Assembly (NCBI GenBank): GCA_028551475.1
Contig: CM052360.1
Span: forward strand, 18,526,501 to 18,590,500
DNA length: 64,000 nt
Source: Casuarina equisetifolia
Taxonomy: Eukaryota; Streptophyta; Magnoliopsida; Fagales; Casuarinaceae
Direction: 5' to 3'
This document shows, piece by piece, positions 1 to 10,640 of this stretch. The notes beneath the pieces were generated by a model that made no database searches, was not told the origin of the DNA, and saw nothing but the letters and a program-made list of their open reading frames with translations. The position numbers were made by a program, and so were the translations under genes. The number at the start of each line of letters is the position of its first letter. Position 1 is the stretch's first letter.

Positions 1-1100
1 CCTTTAGCCCGCTGAACAAGATCCCAAATGGCATTCCATCGCTTTCATACCCCACAAGAACAATGATTCCTGGGTAACCTCCTTTTGCTAGCTCTATGGC
101 AAGTGTAACCCGGTGCCACCATTGCATCCAAGTGTCAGAAAATAAGAAATTGTAAGGGAGCATAAAGGATTTCTCTATTGTTATAATGATCTTTGCAATG
201 CTTTCTATGCATTTATAAAGATGTAGCTTATCCTAAGAAAGGGAACCAAATATTTACAATAATTACAATTATATTATGCCTAATCACATGCACTAATATG
301 ATAACACATTAGATAAGGTAGCTGTCTATTAACACCAAGTCATTGTCCTCCATCAGTTTCTCAAAACCATGTTTTGACAAGTATTCCATGTTCTTGATTG
401 CCTTTATCTCTTCTTTCCCAATTCCATTTGTCGATTCTGATGCAAGGAATTCTTCCTAGTTGTATTTATCCATTATTACTTGCAATAGGCAAAGTTAAAT
501 AATTGTTCCTGTATCAAATACATTAAGAGCCAGAATTTAGTTGAGATATGCAGCTCTATCCCTCCTCTAGAGATGAAATTTTGAATCAAACACATTTCCT
601 CTGCTAGTGAGATGATGATATGCTAATCGTTTCAAAACAAAAAACCATTTTCATGAGGGTCGGGCATAAATTGGTGATAAACCATTTTCTTGGAACAAAA
701 AGAGCTTCTTAACCACAAATGGAATTGTAACAATAATGCACTTTCTAGATCATGGTTATTCAGGTTGAAGGCAATGATGTCTCACAGGGAGCTCACATAA
801 GAGTTGATAAATTCTTTCAAGTAATTATTTAGAAAGATCTTAAAGTCTACTAGCATGACAAGTAGCTCGCCACTTCAGAGGAGATTCATAATTGTATCAA
901 AGTTGGCCATACGTTTAGTTAGGCCATACGTTTAGTTGGGCCCTACATAGTAAGTCATTGTCAAAACTCTAAATACATATGCATACAACCCTCATCCACT
1001 TATTCACACACATGCGAATAACTCCGTATTGAACTTTAAGAAAAATTAGATAAAATGTCTTCAAATAAATTTGAAGTTAAAACACATTTTCTGCATTTAG
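1..1100. other. intergenic, possible decayed coding scraps
   Basis: No gene can be defended here. On the minus strand bases 1-128 stay open for about 43 codons (contains WWHRVTLAIELAKGG and GMPFGILFSG), and 322-463 stay open for a lysine/glutamate-rich stretch containing IKNMEYLSKHGFEKL. Both read like real protein, but I recognise neither family and see no clean start or splice structure. They may be the 3' exons of a gene entering from the left or remnants of a dead one. The rest is AT-rich and featureless. Confidence 0.2.
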
Positions 1101-1301
1101 ATCGAGATGTACACTTTCTTTTATGAAGGCAAAGAAAACCGTTGGATCGAACAATTTTCCAAGAAAGTAATTGTTATGGCCAAAGATCCAATCATCAAGG
1201 AAGCACATATTTCCTTGGAGTTGTCTTACATTGAAAAAGACGACAAATGGGAACATCTTTTGGAAACTTATGAGTCATTTGGTATCACTAAAGAATGTTG
1301 A
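1101..1301 (+). pseudogene. sieve-element-occlusion (SEO)-like fragment
   Basis: A 64-codon open stretch begins after a plausible acceptor (tttag at 1096-1100) and ends at a stop at 1299-1301. Motifs such as FFYEGKENRWIEQF, DPIIKEAHISLEL and a following YIEKDD resemble the segment of plant SEO/forisome-type phloem proteins that reads roughly YGGKDNEWI...F, IKEA.I.IEL, VGK. SEO proteins are about 700 residues and form phloem filaments that plug sieve tubes. Only about 65 residues are seen, with no other SEO exons within 1 kb either side. The family assignment is from memory of the motif pattern and is tentative; the piece is best read as a decayed exon. Confidence 0.4.
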
Positions 1302-1800
1302 CTTTGTCCTAAATATGGCTTTGAATGACAAATTAATCATTAATAAATCTATTTATTTTATTAAATAACAAAATTTGACAACATATATCTTAACCCAACA
1401 ATTACATGCCATCAAACAAGGGAAATGAATCAACTCTTTTATTAATAATTCACAGTATAAACAAATTTGAATTATGAGAAATAAGATTACTTCTACAGAA
1501 TTAAGTGTGAAAAATCACACATTCATAGTTTATTGTCTCTGACCGTGTTAAAAGCCATTTATTTTAGCATAAAAAGATTATTGGTAAAAATTCATGATTA
1601 CAAAGGATAATATCTCAAATCATTATAAGACTTAACTTTCTTTATTAGTCACAAAATGCCACCCTTTACACTTCCTGAAATTACCAAGATGACTGAAAAA
1701 GCACGCAATAAATCTACTTATCAAGTACAAATCCTCGTTGGCTCAATAGATAGCGACTTCAAGAGCTTGACCTCAACGTGTTCCCAATGTCGATGACAAA
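1302..1800. other. AT-rich 3' flank of the CAD-like gene
   Basis: No further gene. Bases 1759-1800 are the former last 14 codons (including the old stop at 1759-1761) of the minus-strand dehydrogenase, now downstream of its premature stop. The remainder is AT-rich and I see no structure in it. Confidence 0.5.
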
Positions 1801-3481
1801 TCAGTATTTCACATCTGCTTTCTCGAGGCGCTCCATGGCACTATTCAAATAGTCCATGGGAATCACCTCGATGTCAGCCGTGATGTTGTGTTCGGCTGCA
1901 AAGTCCATCATTTCTTGAGTCTCCTTCATACCACCGATGCAACTTCCACCCACTAGCTTCCTTCCTGTCATTCCATGATATTCGTTAACATAAAATCTCT
2001 CAACAGAAACGCCATTAGATGATTTCACCAAATTATTTTGAAGTGGTAAAAAGATGGCAAGCAAATAATCACAAACCATAAAAGATAGCCTATGCTTACC
2101 CATAAGTAAAGGGAAGACCGGCAACTCTAATGGCTTCTCTGGTGCACCTACCATAACAAGCTTTCCATGCGACTTCAACAGGCTAATTAGAGGCAGGAGA
2201 GGATGCTTTGCGGAGACTGTATCAATGATCCCATCCAACGTGCCTTGTGCAGCCTATACAGTTGGTAAAGCTGGAAAGTTAGACACAATACATAAGGTAA
2301 ATGACAAATTCTTTAACGAAGTTACCAACTCAGTACCTGCATCTGATCCTGGTTGTGGCTCACCAAAAACGAGTCGGCACCAAGACGTGCCAAAGCTTCC
2401 TCCTTCTTCTGGGGTGAGCTGCTGATCAACATCACCTTAACCCCCATAGCTTTGGCAAACCTCACAGCCACATGGCCGAGGCCACTGAGTCCAACCACAC
2501 CCACATGCATGCCGGGTTTGTTAAGTCCATAATATCTCAAGGGGCTATACACAGTGATCCCGGCACAAAGGAGAGGGGCACTAGCGTCTAGAGGTAGGTT
2601 ATCTGGAATATGGACCACAAAGTGTTCATCCACCACCACGATATCAGAGTAGCCGCCGTATGTGGTGGCTCCGTCGTAGTACTTGGCGCCATAGGTTAGG
2701 ATCATCTTGGGGCAGTAATTTTCGAGGTTATTCTCACAATTATCGCAAGAGTGACATGCCCCAACCATGCAACCTACGCCAACTTTGTCTCCGACATTGA
2801 ATTTCTGTACTTTGCTCCCCACCTCCGTCACTACACCCACAATCTCATGCCTGCATTGTCCCGTTCAGCAGACATAATTAAAACATGGTATGATAAAAAG
2901 TTTAGGAAATCAAACCCTGCACTGGGTTCGTTGATGATAATCTATGTGGAGGACATATATTTTTGCCTCATTCATCCAGGATCGATTACAGAAAGTCCAG
3001 GAAACTTTTTTACTTCGAGATAACCTATAATAATATACAACCTCTGTACATGGTTTGTGAAAACATACCCAGGAACAAGGGGATAGCTAGAACTGCCCCA
3101 TTCATTCTTGATCATGTGAAGATCGGAGTGGCATATCCCGCAATACTGGAATTTGAATGTCACGTCCTTCTCTCCTGTCTCCCTGCAATGGCACCATTAT
3201 AACACAAACCAAGTTTTCAGAACATATCCGAAATTGGAAAAGCAAAACATAAAAGAGAAGTTGTAAATCATGGATCGTTGTCAATAGTTATCGTTCTCTA
3301 TGTATCATGAGCTAAAGTTTCCATATTCAAAAAGAAAGAAAGAGAATCAGAAAAGATGAGAGAAAGAGAAAGGTCACCTTCTAGAGAAGTTGAAGGGAGA
3401 CAAGGCACCAGAAGAATCCTTAGCAGCCCATCCAAAGGCCTTCCTGGGGTGCTCGTGCTCGTGCTCTGGTGATTTCGCCAT
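1801..3481 (-). CDS. cinnamyl-alcohol / mannitol dehydrogenase-like, premature stop
   Basis: Zinc-dependent medium-chain alcohol dehydrogenase of the plant CAD/mannitol dehydrogenase group, an NADP-dependent cytosolic enzyme interconverting aromatic or sugar alcohols and aldehydes. Five exons on the minus strand: 3481-3378, 3182-3069, 2850-2337, 2253-2100, 1964-1801. All introns are GT-AG and the sum is 1050 nt (349 aa). Seen: N-terminus [18 protein letters not shown]; catalytic-zinc motif CGICHSDLH and GHE; structural zinc cysteines in [12 protein letters not shown]...C; Rossmann motif GLSGLGHV, where the family usually has GLGGLGHV. At 1801-1803 a TGA stands where the family has a conserved Arg (after ADVKY); beyond it the old reading continues FVIDIGNTLRSSS to a TGA at 1759-1761. 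The gene therefore loses 14 residues of a 363-residue protein, including the last beta strand. It may be a recent pseudogene or a shortened enzyme. A copia element sits about 250 bp upstream. Confidence 0.85.
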
Positions 3482-3599
3482 TTCTCTCTTTTCTCGCACG
3501 TTGAAAGCAAGAAAGGAACAATCAGAACGGAAATATGGAACTAAAGGAATAGAAGAACGTAGAGACTAAGAGATGATCTGCAAGCCACAAATGGCATCT

Positions 3600-3612
3600 C
3601 TATATATATAGC
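3600..3612 (-). promoter_or_regulatory. TATA box of the CAD-like gene
   Basis: A run of alternating TA (tatatatata) lies about 120 bp upstream of the ATG at 3481, the only strong TATA-like sequence between the start codon and the retrotransposon at 3732. Position fits a plant TATA box with a leader of roughly 90 nt. Function is inferred from position only. Confidence 0.5.
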
Positions 3613-3650
3613 AAGCGGAAGGTGTTCGGTATCCGAGGCGCTGGCAAACT

Positions 3651-3731
3651 TGGTGAGCTCATGGGAATGAGGCGCTGACGTACCTGGTGAGCTCACGGTA
3701 GTAAGAAGGCGGTGACGTATTTGGTGAGCTC
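3651..3731. repeat. three near-tandem TGGTGAGCTC units, two with TGACGT
   Basis: TGGTGAGCTC occurs at 3651-3660, 3686-3695 and 3722-3731, spaced 35 and 36 bp, and the two later copies are each preceded by TGACGT (3676-3681, 3713-3718), the core bound by TGA-type bZIP factors. They lie just upstream of the CAD-like TATA box. The copia element entered the third copy: its target duplication AGCTC is the end of that unit. Seen directly; regulatory meaning is inference. Confidence 0.6.
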
Positions 3732-3960
3732 TGTAATAGAATGAAATACTTGGAGAGAGGGAGAATGCGAGTGTGCGAATTGCTTATGTATTTTGATTGC
3801 TTTAAACTGTACAATGTGGATCTCTACTTATACACCGATGACTAATCTATCTATGGTAGACATAATAATTACAACGTATAATCCTGGAATATACCGAATT
3901 TTCTTCCTAACGTTATTATTACATAACCAACTAATATGGCAATGTATCATATTCTCAACA
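3732..3960 (-). repeat. 3' LTR of the RE1-like element
   Basis: 229 bp, begins tgtaatagaatg and ends attctcaaca as written on the plus strand. Matches 9063-9291 along its whole length with no gaps and about 11 substitutions. It ends about 250 bp upstream of the CAD-like start codon. Confidence 0.93.
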
Positions 3961-4018
3961 CTCCCTCTCAAGCCAGAGATTTGAAGAGATCAAATACTCC
4001 GAGCTTGGAGAGAAGATG

Positions 4019-7000
4019 TCAAAGTTGTCTACTGCACAATGCTTTTGTCAACAGATCAGCTGGTTGTTCTTTTGTAGAAATGTGACGTGTCGTGATGACG
4101 CCTTGTTGTAATTTCTCTCTCACATAATGACATTCCACTTCGACGTGCTTTGTTCGTTCATGAAAAATAGGATTAGCTGTAATCTTCTTTGCTGCTTCAT
4201 TATCACAGAATAGTAATGTTGGATGTCTCATGTGGAAACCAAAATCCTTGAGTAAATCGATGATCCAAACTATTTCACATGTGGTGACTTGCATGGCTCG
4301 GTATTCTACTTTAGCTGAGGATAGTGATACAGTAGGTTGTTTCTTGGATCGCCAAGATATCAATGAATCTCCCAACAAAATGCAGAATCCAGTAGTGGAT
4401 CTTTTTGTCATAGGACATGTACTGTAATATAAGTCACTGTAGACTCGTAACTCAAATTTTGATGATGAAGGAAATAGAAGACCAAAGCCCGGACAACTCT
4501 TTAAATATTTTATTACCTTCATGGCTGCTTCCATGTGGGATTGTTTCAGTTCATGCATGAACTGGCTAAGTAGCTGGACTAAGAAGGTGATGTTGGGTCT
4601 CGTGAGTGTCAGGTAAATCAATCTTCCAACAAGTCGTTTATAAGAAGAAGGGTCTTCAAGTGGTGGATCATCCACTTTCTCTTTACTTCCAACATCATAT
4701 TCGATGCTTATGAACTTCTTGTTCTACTCCATAGGAATGAGGGATGGCTTGGAATCTACTAATCCCGCTTCAGAGATCAATTTCAAAGTATATTTTCGTT
4801 GATTCAGGAAAATGTCATGTGGAGATCTAGCAATCTCGAGACCCAAAAAGAACTTCGATTGGCCAAGATCTTTCATAAAAAAGGTGGAGTTCAGATATTG
4901 CTTGAGATCTTCAATGGCAGCATGATTATTGCCTGTAATCAAAATATCATCAACATATATAAGTAGTGCAACAAAGGAACTTCCCTGAGTTTTGGTGAAC
5001 AGAGAGTAGTCATGGTAGGATTGACGAAAACCATAACGGATCAGGGCACTAGTGAATTTTTCATTCCATTGTCGAGAGGCTTGCTTCAACCTATAGAGGG
5101 ATTTTCGCAATCACATACAAGTTTGCCCCCTAGATTGGGAAATCCCGAAGACTCCCCCTGAAGATGAATACCAGGAGGGAGCTCCATATAGACCTCCTCG
5201 GCCAAGTCCCCATGCAAGAAAGCATTTTGGACGTCCATTTGATAGAGAGGCCAGTCATGAATGGAGGCAATAGTGAGAATTAGGCGAACAGTGACATCCT
5301 TCGTTGTAGGGGAAAAGGTGTCCTGGTAATCAATGCCCTCTCGCTGGCTGTAACCTTTGACCATGAGGCGAGCCTTATAACGATCCACTATGTCATCGAC
5401 ATGATACTTTACCTTATAAACCCATTTACATCCAATAGAACGACGACCAGAAGGCAAAGAAACCATGTCCCAAGTGTGATTGGCTTTAAGTGCATTAAGC
5501 TCATTCTCCATGGCAACCACCCATTGAGGGTTATCAGCAGCTTCTTGATAGGTATTTGGCTCAGGAATAGTGGAGATGGAAGCAATGAAATGATGATAAT
5601 GAGGGTGACATTGGTCAAGGGAAATATAATTGGAGATTGGGTAAAGAGACGAAGATGAGGCATGAGGTAAAGTAGGGCATAAGTAGTCAGAGCTCCATAT
5701 GAAGGGCCGGGTGGTACGGGTGGAGCGGCGAAGGGTGGTATCGGGAGGAGCAGGGTCAGCCGAGTAAGCATCAAGTGGAGAATGGGGATTGGATGAGGAA
5801 GTAGGGTTGGAGGATGGCAATATATTTGATGATATGGTGGGATCAGAAGAAGGGGAATCTGATGATGAAGTAGGGTTGGGGGAAGGCAATATGTTAGATG
5901 AGATGATCGGATCAAGTAGGAGAGGGACATCAATTGGGAACTGGGATAAGGTGTAGGACTCGTTGAACCGAAGATCTGGGGCAGGCGGAGAGGCAGGACT
6001 GTTCCCATGTGGCAGAGTAGAAGAAAAGGAAAAAATATTTTCTTGAAAAATGACATCACGACTAACAAAGAATTTTTGTGCAACGGGATCAAAAACATGA
6101 TAACCTTTTTGAGAAGGGGGATAACCTATAAAGATGCAGGGTAATGCTCGAGGAATAAATTTGTCACGTGGACCGAGGGTGGTAACGTAACAGCGACATC
6201 CAAAAATACGAAGATGATCAAGAATAGGAAGTTTGCCAAAAAGTTTTTCAAAAGGGCTAGTCCCGTGAAGTGAAGAAGAGGGTAACCGGTTAATGAGGTA
6301 AATGGCAGTAAGAAGACATTCACCCTAAAAACGAGGGGGAATGTGGGCTTGGAACATCAAAGCCTGTGCCACATCCAGTAAATGGTGATGCTTGCGTTCA
6401 ACAACTCCATTTTGTTGGGGAGTGTGAACACAAGATGATTCATGAATAATCCTTTAGAGGCCAGGAAAGATCGACAGGCAAGAGAAAAAAATTTAGAGCC
6501 ATTGTCAGAACGGATACGTTTAACAATGGAGCCAAATTGTGTGGCGACCATGGAGAGAAATTGTTGAATTGTGTAAAAAAACATCACTTTTGAAATTAAG
6601 GAGAAAAGTCCAGGTGGCACGGGAAAAGTCATCGACAATTGTTAAAAAATAACGCATGCCAGTGTGGGTTGGTGTGCGATGGGGACCCTAAATATCCATG
6701 TAGACTAAATCAAAACAAGAAGTGGAGACGGTGTGACTAATTGGAAAAGGGGTGCGAGTTTGTTTTGCTAAAGGGCAAATGGGGAAAAAAAAAAGGAGTT
6801 TGGACAAGAAATAGAATGTCCAAGGGCACGATATGATTTTAAAGATGAATGGCCAAGGCGGCGGTGCCAAAGTTCGTAACTGGTATTATTAATAAAACTG
6901 GAATTACAAACTGAAGTTTGTTTGGGAATACAAAAATGTTGCAAGGAATTTAAATAACTGGAAAAAATAGAATAAAAATTTTGTAGAATTGAAGGACATA

Positions 7001-8713
7001 GAAAATAAAGCCCCCGGTCAGCCTTGCCTAGCCCGATCAGAGCCCTAGTCGTACGGTCCTGAAAAACACAAAAATGATCAAAAAAAAAATGGCCACACAA
7101 TTATTATAATGGGTCAGTTTTTGGATAGATAATAAATTATGTCGGAAACGGGGAGCATATAAAATATTATGCAGATAAAGGGAAGGATAAGGTTGATAGT
7201 GATCGATGTGGGTAATGGGGCTATGTGATTTATCAAGAAGGGTGATAAATAGTGGAGTGATGCATGGAGAATAAGTGTCTAATAGAGCCAAATCACAAGT
7301 AATATGATCACTTGCCCCAGAGTCAATAATCCATAAAGATGAAAAAGATTTAAGAGGTAAAGAGTTACCAGAAAAATTGGCATTGTGATCGGAAGGACCC
7401 AGTTGATTGAGAAGGTCGAACAATTTTTGTTGTTGATCTATAGTGAGGGAAAGGCCATTTGAAACTCCATAGACACCACCAGGAGATGGAGGTTGAGGGC
7501 CCAATAGACCTGCACTAGTGGAATTATTATTAGAATAAATGAGTGGGCCGTTATAAAAGTCAGTCGGGGAAGAATGAGGTGATCCATGGACATAAATGGG
7601 CGGAGGCCCAAAAGAGAAGTTGGGTTGATGGCCAAAATTGGCTTGATGAATCAAGGGCCCATGTGGGCTAGTTTTCTTGCGAGGTGGGCCCTTTTGTTTG
7701 GGCTGCCAATTGGGCGGATAGCCCACGAGCAAGAAGCAAGCCTCTTTAACATGGCCTGGCTTCTTGCAATGATGGCAGTAGGGCCGAGAGCCCAAAGAAC
7801 CTTGGGCCATTGAATGAAAACTGGGCCTTAAGAGTGGTCCAGTGTGTGAAGGGGGCCCGCTCGTTCCAACAGGCGCATTAGGGCCACGATTGAGGTCCTA
7901 CGGCCAGCCCGCAAGGGTGTCGCTCGAAGCAGAAGAGACCCGCATCTAGGTCTGGAAAGCATGGACGTCGCCGGCGACGAGACCGATGTCGGCCGGCGAA
8001 CGTTGATGCAGATCTTGCTTCGCCAAAGAAAACAAATGCTCCAAAGGGGGAAGATCATCGCACGAGAGAACGTTGGTGTGCAAAGAGCGAAATTCCTATG
8101 GCAGACCTCGAAGAAATTTTAGGGCTTAATCCTCTTGTTCACGGGTTTGGAGCCAATCGTTCACTTTGCATTGACAAAGGCCGCAAGAACATCGGATAGG
8201 CGGCTGATAGGAAGAAAGCTCACCCCAGAGTTCCTTCAATCAGAGATAGAAGCCAGTGAGAGAGGCGCTGGAGGATCCCGGCGGAAGTTGAAGGTCAAAG
8301 ATTGCTTGTTGGAGGCTGAAGCGTTGAGTTCCAGTGACCTTGTCGAAGCTCTCTTTAAGAAGATTCCATATATCAGCAGCGGTAGTGAGATAGGAGATGA
8401 TCTTGGCAAGCTGCGAATCAACGGAACGAACAAGCCATGTTTTGACAGCCGCCTGACATTGGGTCCAATGCTGAGCGAGTTCATCATCATCGTCGGGATG
8501 GGGAAGGGTTCCATCAAGAAAACCCAATTTGTTGCGGGCGACGAACACAGTGTAAACCTGTTCGCCCCAGACCGGCCAATTGGCTTCGCCAAAGAGCTTG
8601 GTGGAGACGATGCTCACTGGTTATAGATCAGCAGCTGTCAGGGCGTAGGGATCACGCGATAAGGAGGGAGCGACGGTCAGCATAGCAGTTAAGGAAGTTT
8701 GAGCGGCGGCCAT
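4019..8713 (-). pseudogene. gag-pol of the RE1-like copia element, broken
   Basis: Reading from 8713 (ATG) down: a gag region with a stop about 30 codons in, then LFGEANWPVWGEQVYTVF; a CCHC knuckle CHHCKKPGHVKEAC near 7760; protease motif WIIDSGASDHIT near 7310; integrase zinc region LWHRRLGHSS near 6860; integrase core SDNGSKF near 6510; reverse transcriptase 5889-4724 including [21 protein letters not shown] and YVDDILI; RNase H 4675-4019 with RSTTGFCILLGDSLISWRSK and FHERTKHVEVECH. The segments lie in different frames separated by frameshifts and stops, so no complete polyprotein can be made. Best family match in my reading is the RE1/Ale-type copia clade. Confidence 0.88.
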
Positions 8714-9046
8714 GACTGACGGCGATTAGGGTTTGAAGGATAATTTGGGAATTTTAGGAAAAGGCGGCGGCTAGGGTTTAGTGAAGAAGTCAGGGGTAGT
8801 TGGGGTAATTTTGGGAGAAGTGAGGGATATTATGGGAATTTGGAAAAATGGCGACTAGGGTTCGATGAAAAAGAGAGGGGTAGTCGGGGTAAATTTTGGA
8901 GAAGTGGGAGGGTAAAAGAATGTAGGGTATGAAAATTATGTGAGAGAATGAAAAAAAATCCGTAATGTTGCAATTCGTAGCACAACTGAGCTCGCAATTT
9001 GACGGGTGAGAGAATGATGCGGAAACGGTTTTAGATCACAAGGAAA

Positions 9047-9062
9047 GGTGGCTCGGGTACCA
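9047..9062 (-). other. primer-binding site of the RE1-like element
   Basis: Immediately inside the 5' LTR the minus strand reads TGGTACCCGAGCCACC. Plant copia elements usually carry TGGTATCAGAGC, complementary to the 3' end of initiator tRNA-Met. This one matches the first five bases and the GAGC core and is otherwise diverged. Confidence 0.6.
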
Positions 9063-9291
9063 TGTAATAGAATGAAATACTTGGAGAAAGGGAGAATGCG
9101 AGCGTGCGAATTGCTTCTGTATTTTGATTGCTTCAAACTATACAATGTGGATCTCTACTTATACACTGATAACTAATCTATCTATGGTAGACATAATAAT
9201 TACAACGTATAATCCTAGAATATACCGGATTCTCTTCCTAACGTTATTATTACATAATCAACTAATATGGCAATGTATCATATTCTCAACA
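9063..9291 (-). repeat. 5' LTR of the RE1-like element
   Basis: 229 bp partner of 3732-3960. Followed at 9292-9296 by AGCTC, the target duplication. After it the pre-insertion sequence resumes as agctcacggtactaaaaagg, which matches the CAD-promoter repeat unit at 3691-3711 and so fixes the empty site. Confidence 0.93.
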
Positions 9292-9315
9292 AGCTCACGG
9301 TACTAAAAAGGCAGA

Positions 9316-9456
9316 TTTTTTTATTTTTTAAAATTTAAATTTTCCTTAGGAGATTAGTAATGCTACTTGGGCCCACCGATGACTGAAAAACACAGTTAAA
9401 CTTCGATAGACCATTTAATAGAATTGTGATTATAGGCTAATTTTACTCGAATTTCA
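9316..9456. repeat. dispersed repeat copy A (partner at 22740-22876)
   Basis: About 140 bp of noncoding sequence containing ttgggcccaccgatgactga, which reappears in the same orientation at 22740-22876 with scattered substitutions. Copy A is upstream of the CAD-like gene (beyond the copia insertion) and copy B is upstream of the kinase pseudogene; both genes are on the minus strand. The nature of the repeat is unknown. Confidence 0.75.
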
Positions 9457-9558
9457 TTGTGACTTTATTTGTTGCAGCTGTTCAAGCGAAAAGATTCAAC
9501 CTCAAGGAAAACGCTTAGTCATTTTCATGATTTGCAATGCTTAAAATGCACAAGTTAC

Positions 9559-10640
9559 CCGCTTTTTGTTATGATACACTTCATTCCAGCCGCTTTGGCT
9601 GCAGCAAGGCCAATGGCGCTGTCCTCCACCACAACACAACTGTGGAAAAATAACCAATATGAGTTCTAAAAAACTTCAAAGAATTTAATCAGAAAAAGGA
9701 CATACTAAACATGTTGGAACTGCAATGAACAGCTGGAGCGGAAGTCAATAGTAGATTTATAACAACATTCTTGCAATAATTAAATAATTAAACTCATCCT
9801 AGCAAGTCAATTCAGGTACTAATGGACGCGTATATTGATATAACTGCATCCATCAAGCGAGTAATATAAACAATTGAAAGAAAAATGATCAATATCGCAG
9901 GAGATGCCACTTCGGAACTTAAGATTCAATACCTTGAAGGATCAACACCCAGAGTGCTGGCTGCTAATTTGTAGATGGCCTGTCAAGAAGAATGAATATA
10001 TACAGTTAAATGGCTAACTAAGGAACCCTCATTTTTCACACAGTTCCATATGGTATGGAATGGTTCTCGTACCATGACTATCTCGTATAAATGGCAATCA
10101 AGGTATCTACATAAGATATCAATTCAAAATATGGAATGCTCGAAGGTTCTTATACAAGTCTTTCAGAATCCCCCACTATCTGGAAGCTCAGAGAACTCTA
10201 AAGGAAAAGCAGTTTTCATCGTAAAAATTAAAATCACCCCCATATTAGAATTACGTTGCATGCCACTTAGCAAGGTCGAAGTTTAAGGATCAAGATCATG
10301 AATTTTGGTGATAATAGATGTCCACTTAATCAACAACTTACAGAAGGCCAAGAAATAAGATAAGTAGGGAAAAGACATGAAGCATCATGCACGTGCCTGA
10401 GGTCATATTAACTTGAAACAATGATGACTGTTAGCTAGAATTCAACTCGGTTCAGTAAAAATAAGTCCAGTATAAGCAAAGGCCCAACGTGTAAATACGG
10501 ACAACTATAAATGCTATAGGTGCAAAGATGAGCACAAGGTTAGATAGTAATTGACTTTGCAACACCTGGCCAAGAGGGAGCAATTTTTTCTCAGTAAGGA
10601 CCATAAACAACCACTTTCTGCTCACGCCTTCCGCTCGAAG
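9559..10640 (-). pseudogene. CbbY-type HAD phosphatase (xylulose-1,5-bisphosphate phosphatase-like) fragment
   Basis: Three decayed exons on the minus strand match the plant chloroplast HAD hydrolase CbbY, which degrades the Rubisco inhibitor xylulose-1,5-bisphosphate. About 10640-10556 holds LFMVLTEKKLLPL followed by a one-base deletion relative to the family's PLRPGVAK reading. Exon 9979-9933 reads AIYKLAASTLGVDPS. Exon 9639-9559 reads SSCVVVEDSAIGLAAAKAAG and then MKCIITKSG, with good GT-AG borders; VVEDSAIG is the HAD motif III/IV region. The N-terminal exons with the catalytic DxD motif, the exon between 10556 and 9979, and the last exon are not found. A dead partial copy, divergent from the HPR1 pseudogene starting 238 bp away. 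Confidence 0.7.

Larger units (their letters stand above)
3732..9291 (-). mobile_element. Ty1/copia LTR retrotransposon (RE1-like), degenerate
   Basis: Complete LTR element of 5560 bp on the minus strand. Flanking LTRs of 229 bp run TG...CA, and a perfect 5-bp target duplication AGCTC lies at 3727-3731 and 9292-9296. A primer-binding site resembling the initiator tRNA-Met complement lies next to the right-hand (5') LTR, and a purine tract (GAGAGGGAG on the minus strand, about 3961-3970) next to the left-hand (3') LTR. Internal order on the minus strand is gag, zinc knuckle, protease, integrase, reverse transcriptase, RNase H, which is the copia order. About 11 of 229 LTR positions differ, mostly transitions, so insertion is not recent. 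Frameshifts and stops make it non-autonomous. Its 3' LTR faces the CAD-like gene in the same orientation. Confidence 0.93.

Noticed and set aside
8135..8626. 163-codon plus-strand open frame
   Set aside because: Antisense shadow of the copia gag region on the minus strand.
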